Part shown: piece by piece, positions 1-5,118 of the stretch
Numbering within the stretch: the first letter of the stretch is position 1
How the letters are laid out: every line of letters begins with the position of its first letter
Assembly (NCBI GenBank): GCA_023410885.1
Contig: JAEYPI010000187.1
Coordinates: 1-5,288, forward strand
Direction: 5' to 3'
Length of the DNA: 5,288 nt
DNA from: Bacillota bacterium
GTDB lineage: Bacteria; Bacillota; Clostridia; DSM-8532
The notes under the pieces: generated by a model
Database searches by the model: none
Seen by the model: only the letters and a program-made list of their open reading frames with translations
What the model was told of the DNA's origin: nothing
Translations under genes and position numbers: made by a program

Positions 1-378
1 GGGGTTGGCAGTCCCGATTATCTCATTGACGGTGCTATCAGAGGGATTGATATGTTTGATTGTGTCCTTCCCACACGTATTGGCAGAAACGGAACAATCT
101 TTACCTCAAAGGGGAGAGTTATTATCCGGGATGCTAAATATGCCCGTGATTTCGGGCCTATGGACGAAAACTGTGATTGCTATGCTTGCAGGAATTTTAC
201 CAGAGCCTATATTCGGCATTTGTTCAAATGTGGTGAGCTATTAGGGCTTCGCTTGGCGGCATGGCATAATCTCAGATTTTTGATCAATCTCATGCAGGAT
301 GTGCGAAAGGCTATTGAAGAAGACCGTCTTTTGGATTTTAGAAAGGAAGCCTTCGCCAGATTGGGGTATAAGGTATAG
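1..378 (+). CDS. tgt: Queuine/preQ1 tRNA-guanine transglycosylase, C-terminal part (5' end outside window)
   Basis: This is the last 125 codons of tRNA-guanine transglycosylase, the enzyme that swaps guanine-34 in the anticodon of GUN tRNAs (Asp, Asn, His, Tyr) for preQ1 in the queuosine pathway. The fragment opens with the family motif VGSPDYLIDGAIRGIDMFDC followed by VLPTRIGRNG. The Asp of FDC (codon 58-60) corresponds to the known catalytic nucleophile, and the two Arg of PTRxGR to anticodon-contacting residues. The zinc site is intact: three Cys in CDCYAC (codons 172, 178, 187) and His at codon 265. The frame is open from base 1 and ends at TAG 376-378, so only the N-terminal part of the (beta/alpha)8 barrel, roughly the first two thirds of a usual 370-380 residue protein, is missing. 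It precedes yajC, a pairing seen in many bacteria. Nothing suggests decay. Confidence 0.97.
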   Translation, partial: GVGSPDYLIDGAIRGIDMFDCVLPTRIGRNGTIFTSKGRVIIRDAKYARDFGPMDENCDCYACRNFTRAYIRHLFKCGELLGLRLAAWHNLRFLINLMQDVRKAIEEDRLLDFRKEAFARLGYKV

Positions 379-388
379 CTTTTTACCG

Positions 389-432
389 AATCTAAAAGAG
401 GGCAGGGAATAGGATTCCTACGTTATTAGATT
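389..432. repeat. Nested inverted repeats after tgt
   Basis: AATCTAA (389-395) and TTAGATT (426-432) are exact reverse complements. Inside them GGAAT (406-410) and ATTCC (414-418) form a second stem around a 3-nt loop. No clear T-tract follows the small hairpin, so it is not a canonical intrinsic terminator, though it sits where a tgt terminator would be expected. The role is unknown and the arms are short enough to arise by chance. Confidence 0.3.
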
Positions 433-466
433 AATTGTGTTTATGATAACAAAATGAGTCTGGTAA

Positions 467-495
467 TTGCGAAACACCAATAAATACTATATAAT
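467..495 (+). promoter_or_regulatory. Sigma-A-type promoter for yajC
   Basis: TTGCGA at 467-472 (4 of 6 consensus) and a perfect TATAAT at 490-495 are separated by the optimal 17 bp. Transcription would start near 502, giving a leader of about 50 nt before yajC. The region is strongly AT-rich. Its presence suggests yajC can be transcribed independently of tgt. Promoter assignment is by pattern only. Confidence 0.7.
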
Positions 496-539
496 GTCGT
501 TATTAATGCTAATAATAGCTAATATTAATCAAGGTTTAT

Positions 540-544
540 GGAGG
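540..544 (+). promoter_or_regulatory. Ribosome binding site deciding the yajC start
   Basis: GGAGG lies 8 nt before the ATG at 553. An earlier in-frame ATG at 538 overlaps this Shine-Dalgarno sequence itself and cannot use it, so 553 is the preferred start. Confidence 0.8.
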
Positions 545-552
545 TTTTCCCT

Positions 553-909
553 ATGGAATTTTTTAGTCGTGTATTAACAACATTAGCTGCTACAGCTACA
601 ACAAATCCTGACGCAACCGGTGCAGAACTGACAGGTGCCGGAAATTGGCTCCAGTTATTGATTTTTATTGTCCCTCTCGGACTGATGTATCTCATTCTCA
701 TTGTTCCTCAACGTAGAAAAGAGAAGAAGGTTAGAGAGACCATCAACAGTGCCATCGTTGGAGATTCCATTGTAACAATTGGTGGATTGACTGGTAAGAT
801 CGTTAACATTAAGGATGATGAAATCACATTTGAAACCAGTGTTGAACGATCCAAAATCACCGTTAAAAAGTGGGCCATCAAGGAAGTTATTAAACCCATA
901 CAGTCCTAA
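553..909 (+). CDS. yajC: YajC family preprotein translocase accessory subunit
   Basis: This 118-residue protein belongs to the YajC family, the small single-pass inner-membrane protein that associates with SecDF and the SecYEG translocon and supports protein export. What is visible: a Thr/Ala-rich N-terminal segment (about residues 8-30) presumably outside the membrane, one strongly hydrophobic helix (about 33-51), the characteristic PQRRKEKK stop-transfer motif just after it (52-59), then a cytoplasmic domain containing GDSIVTIGGLTGKIVNI, the conserved VGDxVxTxGGxxGxV signature, and a basic end. The start at 553 follows GGAGG with an 8-nt spacer. The N-terminal extension before the helix is longer than in many homologues, but the total length is close to the family norm. 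It follows tgt as is common, yet secD and secF are not next to it; the gene ends at its own terminator. Confidence 0.93.
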   Translation: MEFFSRVLTTLAATATTNPDATGAELTGAGNWLQLLIFIVPLGLMYLILIVPQRRKEKKVRETINSAIVGDSIVTIGGLTGKIVNIKDDEITFETSVERSKITVKKWAIKEVIKPIQS

Positions 910-920
910 TTAAGACAGCT

Positions 921-952
921 TGATCCCCGGTTAATCCGGGGATTTTCTTCTT
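921..952 (+). terminator. Rho-independent terminator of yajC
   Basis: ATCCCCGG (923-930), loop TTAAT (931-935) and CCGGGGAT (936-943) make a perfect 8-bp GC-rich stem. A T-rich run (TTTTCTTCTT from about 943) follows directly. It lies 13 nt after the yajC stop, so yajC is probably monocistronic or the last gene of a tgt-yajC unit. Confidence 0.92.
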
Positions 953-953
953 A

Positions 954-1047
954 GGGTCGAGGCTTGTGGTACATTCCTTTGGAACGTACCTTTGTTCTAT
1001 GGGTCTAGGCTTGTGGTACATTCCTGTGGAACATTTTTCAATTCACT
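954..1047. repeat. Two adjacent copies of a 47-bp intergenic repeat
   Basis: Unit 1 (954-1000) and unit 2 (1001-1047) abut exactly. Their first 32 bases (954-985 and 1001-1032) match at 30 positions, differing only at 959/1006 (G/T) and 979/1026 (T/G); the last 15 bases have diverged. The shared core reads AGGCTTGTGGTACATTCC, then TTT or TGT, then GGAAC. In unit 1 this core closes a 10-bp stem with one mismatch (GGTACATTCC 968-977, GGAACGTACC 981-990). In unit 2 the right arm is cut to GGAA. The pair lies between the yajC terminator and rimM. I do not recognise the family. Confidence 0.85.
968..990. other. Hairpin within repeat unit 1
   Basis: GGTACATTCC and GGAACGTACC pair around a TTT loop with a single A/C mismatch on the + strand. 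Read on the - strand the mismatch becomes a G-U wobble, so the structure would be more stable in an RNA from that strand. A short T-rich stretch (TTTGTT) follows on the + strand, but the long stem with a tight 3-nt loop is not a typical terminator here, downstream of a better one. Confidence 0.6.
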
Positions 1048-1054
1048 GGTTGAT

Positions 1055-1058
1055 GAGG
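1055..1058 (+). promoter_or_regulatory. Ribosome binding site deciding the rimM start
   Basis: GAGG ends 7 nt before the ATG at 1066 but only 1 nt before an in-frame ATG at 1060. Spacing therefore favours 1066, and the protein then begins MNDYLAVGKV as RimM proteins do. Confidence 0.65.
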
Positions 1059-1065
1059 TATGATA

Positions 1066-1578
1066 ATGAATGACTATTTAGCAGTCGGAAAAGTCGTTAA
1101 TGTTCACGGTGTGAGGGGAGAGCTCAGGGTATTGCCCATAACCTCTGACCTTTCACGCTTTGATTATTTGTTGTTTGTTACTACAAATTGGGAGGGAAAA
1201 CCCAAAGAGTTCAGGGTAACCGGGACGCGCTTATTTAAGAACCTGGTTCTTTTGAAGCTTAATGGTATCAATAACAGGGATGATGCAGAGAAGCTTAAGG
1301 GCCAGGAGCTCTTGGTTGAAAGAAAGCATGCAAGACCTCTGGAAGAGGATGAATATTTCATTTGTGACATAATCGGTGTGGAAGTGTATGAGGATGATAC
1401 CTGTTTAGGTACACTTGAGGATGTGCTTGAGACAGGCAGTAATGATGTTTACATCATTAAAAAGCCGGACGGCAAAGAGCTTTTATTGCCAGCTTTAAAA
1501 TCAGTGGTTGAAAAAGTGGATATTGAAGGAAAACGAATGCAGGTCAAAATACCGGAGGGCTTACTCGATGAGATTTGA
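1066..1578 (+). CDS. rimM: Ribosome maturation factor RimM (16S rRNA processing protein)
   Basis: RimM binds ribosomal protein S19 and helps assemble the head of the 30S subunit and mature 16S rRNA in the cytoplasm. The 170-residue product has the usual two-domain layout and length. The N-terminal RimM barrel begins YLAVGKVVNVHGVRGELRV (residues 4-22; the GKVxxxHGxRGExxV motif is the family signature). The C-terminal PRC barrel begins near residue 95 with DEYFICDIIGVEVY and includes GSNDVYIIK and ELLLPAL, ending EGLLDEI. The start at 1066 is chosen over 1060 because of the GAGG spacing; the two differ by two residues. The 3' end overlaps trmD by 11 nt, indicating one transcript and translational coupling. 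No convincing promoter is visible; the 47-bp repeats occupy most of its upstream region. Confidence 0.95.
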   Translation: MNDYLAVGKVVNVHGVRGELRVLPITSDLSRFDYLLFVTTNWEGKPKEFRVTGTRLFKNLVLLKLNGINNRDDAEKLKGQELLVERKHARPLEEDEYFICDIIGVEVYEDDTCLGTLEDVLETGSNDVYIIKKPDGKELLLPALKSVVEKVDIEGKRMQVKIPEGLLDEI

Positions 1579-2383
1579 CGTCCTGACGCTTTTCCCGGAG
1601 AGCATGGATCGCTTGCTCAATGAGAGCATTATTGGGCGAGCAAGGGAGAAGGGCCTCATTTCCATTAACACCCTTAATATTCGTGATTTTTCAAAGGATA
1701 AGCATCGGAAAGTGGATGATTATCCCTATGGTGGCGGTGCCGGTATGGTTATGGCCCCCCAGCCCATTTATGATGCATGGGAGCATGTGGTCAAGCAAGC
1801 ACCCAAAAGGCCAAGAACCCTTTATATGAGTCCTCAGGGCAGTATCCTGACACAAAAGGTAGCTAAAAGACTGAGGGAAGAAGAGCATCTCATCATACTC
1901 TGCGGCCATTATGAGGGTGTGGATGAGCGCATACTCGAGGAAATAGTGGATGAGGAAATCTCCATTGGTGATTATGTACTGACTGGCGGAGAACTGCCAG
2001 CCATGGTGCTTATCGATTGCGTGAGCCGGCTTGTAGAAGGGGTTTTAAGCTCGGAGGACTCCTATTCTAATGAATCCCACTATCAGGGGCTATTAGAATA
2101 CCCACAATATACAAGACCACCGGAGTTTATGGGCAGAAAGGTGCCTGATATATTAACGTCAGGACATCATGCCCAGATAGAAAAATGGCGTTATCTTCAG
2201 ATGTTGGAGCGTACCCGTCAGAAAAGACCGGATATGTTCAGACAATATGAAAGTGAAAATACTGAAAAGGTCTTGGATGCCTATGGGCTACTGCCCAAAC
2301 GCAAGAGAAGGAAAAAGGCTGGTAGTAAAGATGTCTGTGAAAAAGGAACCCCTGGCCTACCGGATGTCCCCACGGAATCTTGA
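1568..2383 (+). CDS. trmD: tRNA (guanine-37-N1)-methyltransferase
   Basis: TrmD uses S-adenosylmethionine to methylate G37 next to the anticodon, which prevents +1 frameshifting; it works as a dimer with a deep trefoil knot (SPOUT class). Visible motifs: MRFDVLTLFPE at the start, DDYPYGGGAGMVM (50-62), YMSPQG (86-91), CGHYEGVDERI (112-122) and SIGDYVLTGGELPA (132-145), the last two forming the knot that holds the cofactor. Asp163 in SSEDSY matches the catalytic Asp of the family, and the C-terminal domain carries YTRPPEF and SGHHAQIEKWR. The start inside the rimM end is fixed by homology; the frame stays open upstream to 1508 but that part lies within rimM. At 271 residues it is longer than the usual 240-255: a basic tail (KRKRRKK) and about 20 further residues run into rarA, overlapping it by 53 nt. 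Confidence 0.96.
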   Translation: MRFDVLTLFPESMDRLLNESIIGRAREKGLISINTLNIRDFSKDKHRKVDDYPYGGGAGMVMAPQPIYDAWEHVVKQAPKRPRTLYMSPQGSILTQKVAKRLREEEHLIILCGHYEGVDERILEEIVDEEISIGDYVLTGGELPAMVLIDCVSRLVEGVLSSEDSYSNESHYQGLLEYPQYTRPPEFMGRKVPDILTSGHHAQIEKWRYLQMLERTRQKRPDMFRQYESENTEKVLDAYGLLPKRKRRKKAGSKDVCEKGTPGLPDVPTES

Positions 2384-3629
2384 TGATTATGTGGGACAGG
2401 AACATATTATTGGTCCCGGTAAGCTCTTAAACCGCATGATTCAGGCTGATCGCCTGTCCTCCATTATTTTATTCGGACCTCCCGGTACAGGGAAGACCTC
2501 TATTGCGCGTATCATAGCCAATACCACAAAGGCGACTTTCTTTAAGCTTAATGCGGTGACCGCAGGTGTCAAGGATATTAAGCAGGTGGTAGAGGACACT
2601 CAAAATACCTTTCTGAATCCCAACGGAAAATCCGTTTTGTTTGTGGATGAAATACACCGTTTTAACAAAGCCCAGCAGGATGCCCTGCTTCCTCATGTGG
2701 AGGATGGTACGGTCATATTAATTGGGGCTACAACCGAAAACCCCTTTTTCGAGGTGAACAAGGCGCTCATCTCAAGATCCACGGTTTTTAAGCTTGAGCC
2801 ACTTACCCATGGTCATATTAAAAAAATTGTGCAGATGGCGGTGTCAGATAAAGAAAGAGGACTGGGTTCTCTTCCCATCGATATCGACGAGGATGCCGTC
2901 AACCTTTTGGCTGAAATGTCGGGCGGAGATGCACGAATTGCCTTAAATGCGCTTGAATTAGCTGTTCTCACTACCGATATGAATGAAAAAGGCTTTTATC
3001 GGATAACCCCAGAAGTCATTATCGATTGTATTCAGAAGAAGGTTGTTCGCTTTGATAAATCGTCAGAGCAGCATTACGATAATATTAGTGCCTTTATTAA
3101 ATCCATGCGTGGAAGTGATCCTGATGCAACTGTTTTGTACTTGGCAAAGGCACTTTATGCCGGTGAAGACCCTGAATTTTTAGCCAGACGCATCATGATT
3201 TGTGCGTCCGAAGATGTAGGAATGGCGAATCCCAATGCTTTAAATGTAGCCGTGGCCGCCACCCAGGCTGTTCAGATGATTGGTATGCCTGAAGCAAGAA
3301 TTATATTAGCCCATGCAGCAGTTATGGTAGCCACCAGCCCAAAGTCCAATTCTTCTTATGTGGCAATAGGTAATGCACTTCATGATGTTGAGCATAAAAA
3401 TACCGGAGAGGCCCCCATGCATCTTCGAAACGCAGCAGCCAAGGGTATGGAAAGCCTTGGCTACGGTGTGGGCTATAAATATGCCCATGACTTTCCGGGC
3501 AATATCGTGGATGATATGGAATACATGCCTGCCGAAATGCGCGGTACAACCTATTATCATCCTTCCGGCAATGGTTATGAAGCAAAAATAAAGGAATGGC
3601 TGGAGAAAAGAAGAAATAGAAGTAAATAG
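2331..3629 (+). CDS. rarA: Replication-associated recombination protein A (RarA/MgsA, AAA+ ATPase)
   Basis: RarA is a tetrameric AAA+ ATPase related to clamp loaders and to eukaryotic WRNIP1. It acts at stalled replication forks and binds SSB. The 432-residue product has PLAYRMSPRNLDDYVGQEHI near its start, Walker A GPPGTGKT (49-56), Walker B VLFVDE (102-107) followed by IHRFNKAQQDALLP, sensor 1 GATTENP (132-138), a likely arginine finger R149 in ALISR, and sensor 2 GGDAR (198-202). The C-terminal tetramerisation region follows, including RRIMICASEDVGMANP and a typical YHPSGNGYE ending. Length matches the family (420-450). The start is uncertain: ATG 2331 gives a family-like N-terminus but has only a weak AAGG 12 nt upstream, whereas ATG 2277 has AAAAGG at a good 6-nt spacing but adds 18 residues that do not look like RarA. 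Both lie inside trmD. Confidence 0.95.
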   Translation: MSVKKEPLAYRMSPRNLDDYVGQEHIIGPGKLLNRMIQADRLSSIILFGPPGTGKTSIARIIANTTKATFFKLNAVTAGVKDIKQVVEDTQNTFLNPNGKSVLFVDEIHRFNKAQQDALLPHVEDGTVILIGATTENPFFEVNKALISRSTVFKLEPLTHGHIKKIVQMAVSDKERGLGSLPIDIDEDAVNLLAEMSGGDARIALNALELAVLTTDMNEKGFYRITPEVIIDCIQKKVVRFDKSSEQHYDNISAFIKSMRGSDPDATVLYLAKALYAGEDPEFLARRIMICASEDVGMANPNALNVAVAATQAVQMIGMPEARIILAHAAVMVATSPKSNSSYVAIGNALHDVEHKNTGEAPMHLRNAAAKGMESLGYGVGYKYAHDFPGNIVDDMEYMPAEMRGTTYYHPSGNGYEAKIKEWLEKRRNRSK

Positions 3630-3642
3630 TCTGTGGTAAGGT

Positions 3643-3647
3643 GAGGG
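3643..3647 (+). promoter_or_regulatory. Ribosome binding site of the sortase gene
   Basis: GAGGG within AAGGTGAGGG lies 6 nt before the ATG at 3654, in the 24-nt gap after rarA. It supports both the start and cotranscription with rarA, since there is no room for a separate promoter between the two genes. Confidence 0.7.
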
Positions 3648-3653
3648 AACGGT

Positions 3654-4535
3654 ATGGATGTTGAGCAAACCCATCAAATGTCTCAAGATGACCAGCCAAC
3701 AGCTAGCCCGACAGAAACTCCGCAGTTAGAGCTTCATCAGAATACTACTTCTAAAGGTAAGGACCCCTATCAAAAAAGGAAAAATCTTCTTTCCACCATT
3801 CTCATCGTGGGGGGGCTTCTTCTTATTGTCGTTCCTCCTGTTCTAAAGGCGATCAATACCGGTAGGAATGAGGACCTTATTGATGAATACCTCAAACAAT
3901 CCGAGCATGCCATATCTGATACGGATTTGATGCATGATGAAGATGTGGAAGCCTTTTATATCCCCGAAGTCATGATTCCAGAGGGTGACATCACCCCGGA
4001 ATCGACTAATGCCACTGGGGCAGGACTTTCCGGTGAAGAGGCAACTCCTGCATCCGTTGATTCAGCCCAAGCCGGGAATACGTCTTCAAGTCCTCCCGGA
4101 CCCACAAAGAAGCCCTTGATGAGTAAAGAGGAAATTAAAAAACGCATGACGGGCGTTTTGATCATCGATAAAATTGATTTACGAATGGTCATTATGGACG
4201 GCGTAGATGAGGAAACCCTTCGGGTGGCAGCAGGTAGAATGCCTAACACAGGGAAGTTTGATGAAATAGGTAACATCGTTCTGGCAGGCCACAGAAGTTA
4301 TACCCTGGGGAAATACTTTAACCGTTTGGATGAGCTGGAGCCCGGGGATCAAATTGTTATCCAGACCTCAAAAAAGACGCTTACCTATGAGATCTATAAA
4401 AAGCTCATCGTAGAACCCGATGATTTTTCCATCACCAACCAAAACGATACCGATAAGATCTTAACGCTTTTTACATGCCATCCGGTAGTTATAGCCTCCC
4501 ACCGATTGGTGGTTCATGCCAAGCAGATGGAGTAG
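3654..4535 (+). CDS. Membrane-anchored sortase, class D-like transpeptidase
   Basis: This 293-residue protein is a sortase, a cysteine transpeptidase outside the membrane that cuts LPXTG-like signals and attaches surface proteins to the cell wall or to each other. Layout: a polar cytoplasmic tail (1-44) ending in basic residues (KGKDPYQKRKN); one hydrophobic anchor (45-64, LLSTILIVGG and onward), so the topology is type II; an acidic then Ser/Thr/Pro/Gly-rich linker (about 70-155); and the sortase beta-barrel (about 160-293). The catalytic triad is complete: His213 in LAGHRS, Cys275 in TLFTCHP (the TLxTC motif) and Arg284 in SHRLVVHA. The anchor position and TLxTC motif fit class D (or E-like) enzymes better than class B or C. 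It is 24 nt after rarA and before a terminator, so it probably ends the rimM transcript. No sorting-signal substrate is encoded in the window. Confidence 0.92.
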   Translation: MDVEQTHQMSQDDQPTASPTETPQLELHQNTTSKGKDPYQKRKNLLSTILIVGGLLLIVVPPVLKAINTGRNEDLIDEYLKQSEHAISDTDLMHDEDVEAFYIPEVMIPEGDITPESTNATGAGLSGEEATPASVDSAQAGNTSSSPPGPTKKPLMSKEEIKKRMTGVLIIDKIDLRMVIMDGVDEETLRVAAGRMPNTGKFDEIGNIVLAGHRSYTLGKYFNRLDELEPGDQIVIQTSKKTLTYEIYKKLIVEPDDFSITNQNDTDKILTLFTCHPVVIASHRLVVHAKQME

Positions 4536-4571
4536 GAGATGGATTATTGAATCTGAAGTGTATTCACTAAG

Positions 4572-4603
4572 ACTAGGATATGTTCAAGTATCCTAGTTTT
4601 TTT
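4572..4603 (+). terminator. Rho-independent terminator after the sortase gene
   Basis: ACTAGGATA (4572-4580) and TATCCTAGT (4589-4597) form a perfect 9-bp stem with an 8-nt loop, followed at once by a run of T (4597-4603). It lies 36 nt after the sortase stop and separates that unit from the gntR unit. Confidence 0.93.
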
Positions 4604-4607
4604 GACT

Positions 4608-4633
4608 TAGATCATCTCTAAATCTGTGATCTA
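4608..4633. repeat. Short inverted repeat upstream of gntR
   Basis: TAGATCA (4608-4614) and TGATCTA (4627-4633) are exact reverse complements, 12 nt apart. No T-tract follows. It could be a protein site or a chance feature of AT-rich DNA; no function can be assigned. Confidence 0.3.
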
Positions 4634-4676
4634 GAAAATTAAGTAGATTCTAACTAATGGATAAAAAAAAGATTTG

Positions 4677-4706
4677 TTGACTGTAAAAGTGTATTATGCA
4701 TATAAT
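4677..4706 (+). promoter_or_regulatory. Sigma-A-type promoter for the gntR operon
   Basis: TTGACT (4677-4682, 5 of 6 consensus) and a perfect TATAAT (4701-4706) are separated by 18 bp. Transcription would begin near 4713, immediately at the ribosome binding site. Most of the spacer's downstream half and the whole -10 box lie inside the inverted repeat at 4687-4712, so a bound repressor would block RNA polymerase. Confidence 0.8.
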
Positions 4707-4712
4707 ACACTT
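4687..4712. promoter_or_regulatory. Perfect 26-bp gapped inverted repeat, putative GntR (YtrA-type) operator
   Basis: AAGTGTATTAT (4687-4697) and ATAATACACTT (4702-4712) are exact 11-bp reverse complements around GCAT. The GTGTA...TACAC ends resemble the symmetric sites bound by GntR-family dimers. It covers the -10 box and the likely start point of the gene just downstream, the expected place for autorepression. That this protein binds it is inference. Confidence 0.75.
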
Positions 4713-4718
4713 GGAGGG
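4713..4718 (+). promoter_or_regulatory. Ribosome binding site deciding the TTG start of gntR
   Basis: GGAGGG lies 6 nt before TTG 4725. There is no ATG or GTG at a suitable distance, and upstream in-frame TTG codons (4674, 4677) overlap the promoter, so TTG 4725 is the start. Confidence 0.85.
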
Positions 4719-4724
4719 ATCAAT

Positions 4725-5108
4725 TTGAAACATGTGATCGATTTTTCGACACTCAAGCTTCATAACAAAGAACCTGTTTATGTTCAGATTGTGCGGTTTT
4801 TAAAGCAGCAGATCCTTCTTGGAAACGCCTTGGACGGCGATGAACTGCCATCACGAAGAGAACTGGCTTTCCAGCTTGATATCAATCCCAATACGGTACA
4901 GAAGGCTTTCAGGCAAATGGAAGATGAAGGCTTTATCAGAACAGGGAGCAATGTGCGCAGCCAGCTCATGATCGATGATGCAATTTATACGAGGATAGAA
5001 GAAGAGCTTACTCTGGCTTTAGTCAGGGAATTTGTCCTATCAGCACGGGAGGTCAAGCTTTCCTATAATCGAGTCATTGAGATGCTGGGTCAAATGTGGA
5101 ATGAGTAG
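4725..5108 (+). CDS. GntR-family transcriptional regulator, YtrA subfamily
   Basis: This 127-residue protein is a small dimeric DNA-binding regulator. Residues about 14-80 form the GntR winged helix-turn-helix: EPVYVQIVRFLKQQILLG, then DELPSRRELAFQLDINPNTV, then QKAFRQMEDEGFI as the recognition helix and wing. Only about 45 mostly helical residues follow. That is far too short for the effector domains of FadR- or HutC-type members and typical of the YtrA subfamily, which usually controls neighbouring ABC exporter genes. The start is TTG 4725, six nt after GGAGGG. Its promoter lies in a perfect palindrome that is probably its own operator. A membrane protein gene begins 10 nt after its stop, so the two are likely cotranscribed. 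The inducing signal cannot be read from the sequence; YtrA relatives often respond to cell-envelope antibiotics. Confidence 0.93.
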   Translation: MKHVIDFSTLKLHNKEPVYVQIVRFLKQQILLGNALDGDELPSRRELAFQLDINPNTVQKAFRQMEDEGFIRTGSNVRSQLMIDDAIYTRIEEELTLALVREFVLSAREVKLSYNRVIEMLGQMWNE

Positions 5109-5118
5109 GTGTAGTGTT

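Noticed and set aside
5..244. A + strand open frame overlapping tgt in another frame
   Set aside because: The tgt frame carries the catalytic and zinc-binding motifs across the same bases, so this is a shadow.
379..552. A riboswitch or T-box leader before yajC
   Set aside because: The predicted transcript leader is only about 50 nt and very AT-rich, with no conserved T-box or riboswitch elements visible.
991..1022. A promoter for rimM inside the repeats (TTGTTC with TACATT)
   Set aside because: Both boxes are poor and the spacing is 19 bp; I could not support a promoter here by eye, although one may exist.
954..1032. Two near-identical 32-base repeats as a small CRISPR array
   Set aside because: Only two copies with a 15-base gap, no further repeats, no cas genes, and the repeat plus gap behaves as an abutting 47-bp tandem unit.
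1508..1567. Upstream N-terminal extension of trmD
   Set aside because: The added residues lie inside rimM and do not resemble TrmD, whose family start MRFDVLTLFPE is at 1568.
3306..3699. Two long open frames on the minus strand opposite the rarA 3' end
   Set aside because: They lie antisense to well-conserved rarA codons, show no family motifs and have no ribosome binding site; they are by-products of rarA codon use.
3956..4276. Minus-strand open frame of about 106 codons opposite the sortase linker
   Set aside because: It mirrors the low-complexity Ser/Pro/Gly-rich linker and has no recognisable features of its own.
4674..4724. Longer gntR reading frame from TTG 4674
   Set aside because: It would start before the -35 box and run through the promoter palindrome; GGAGGG at 4713-4718 clearly points to TTG 4725.
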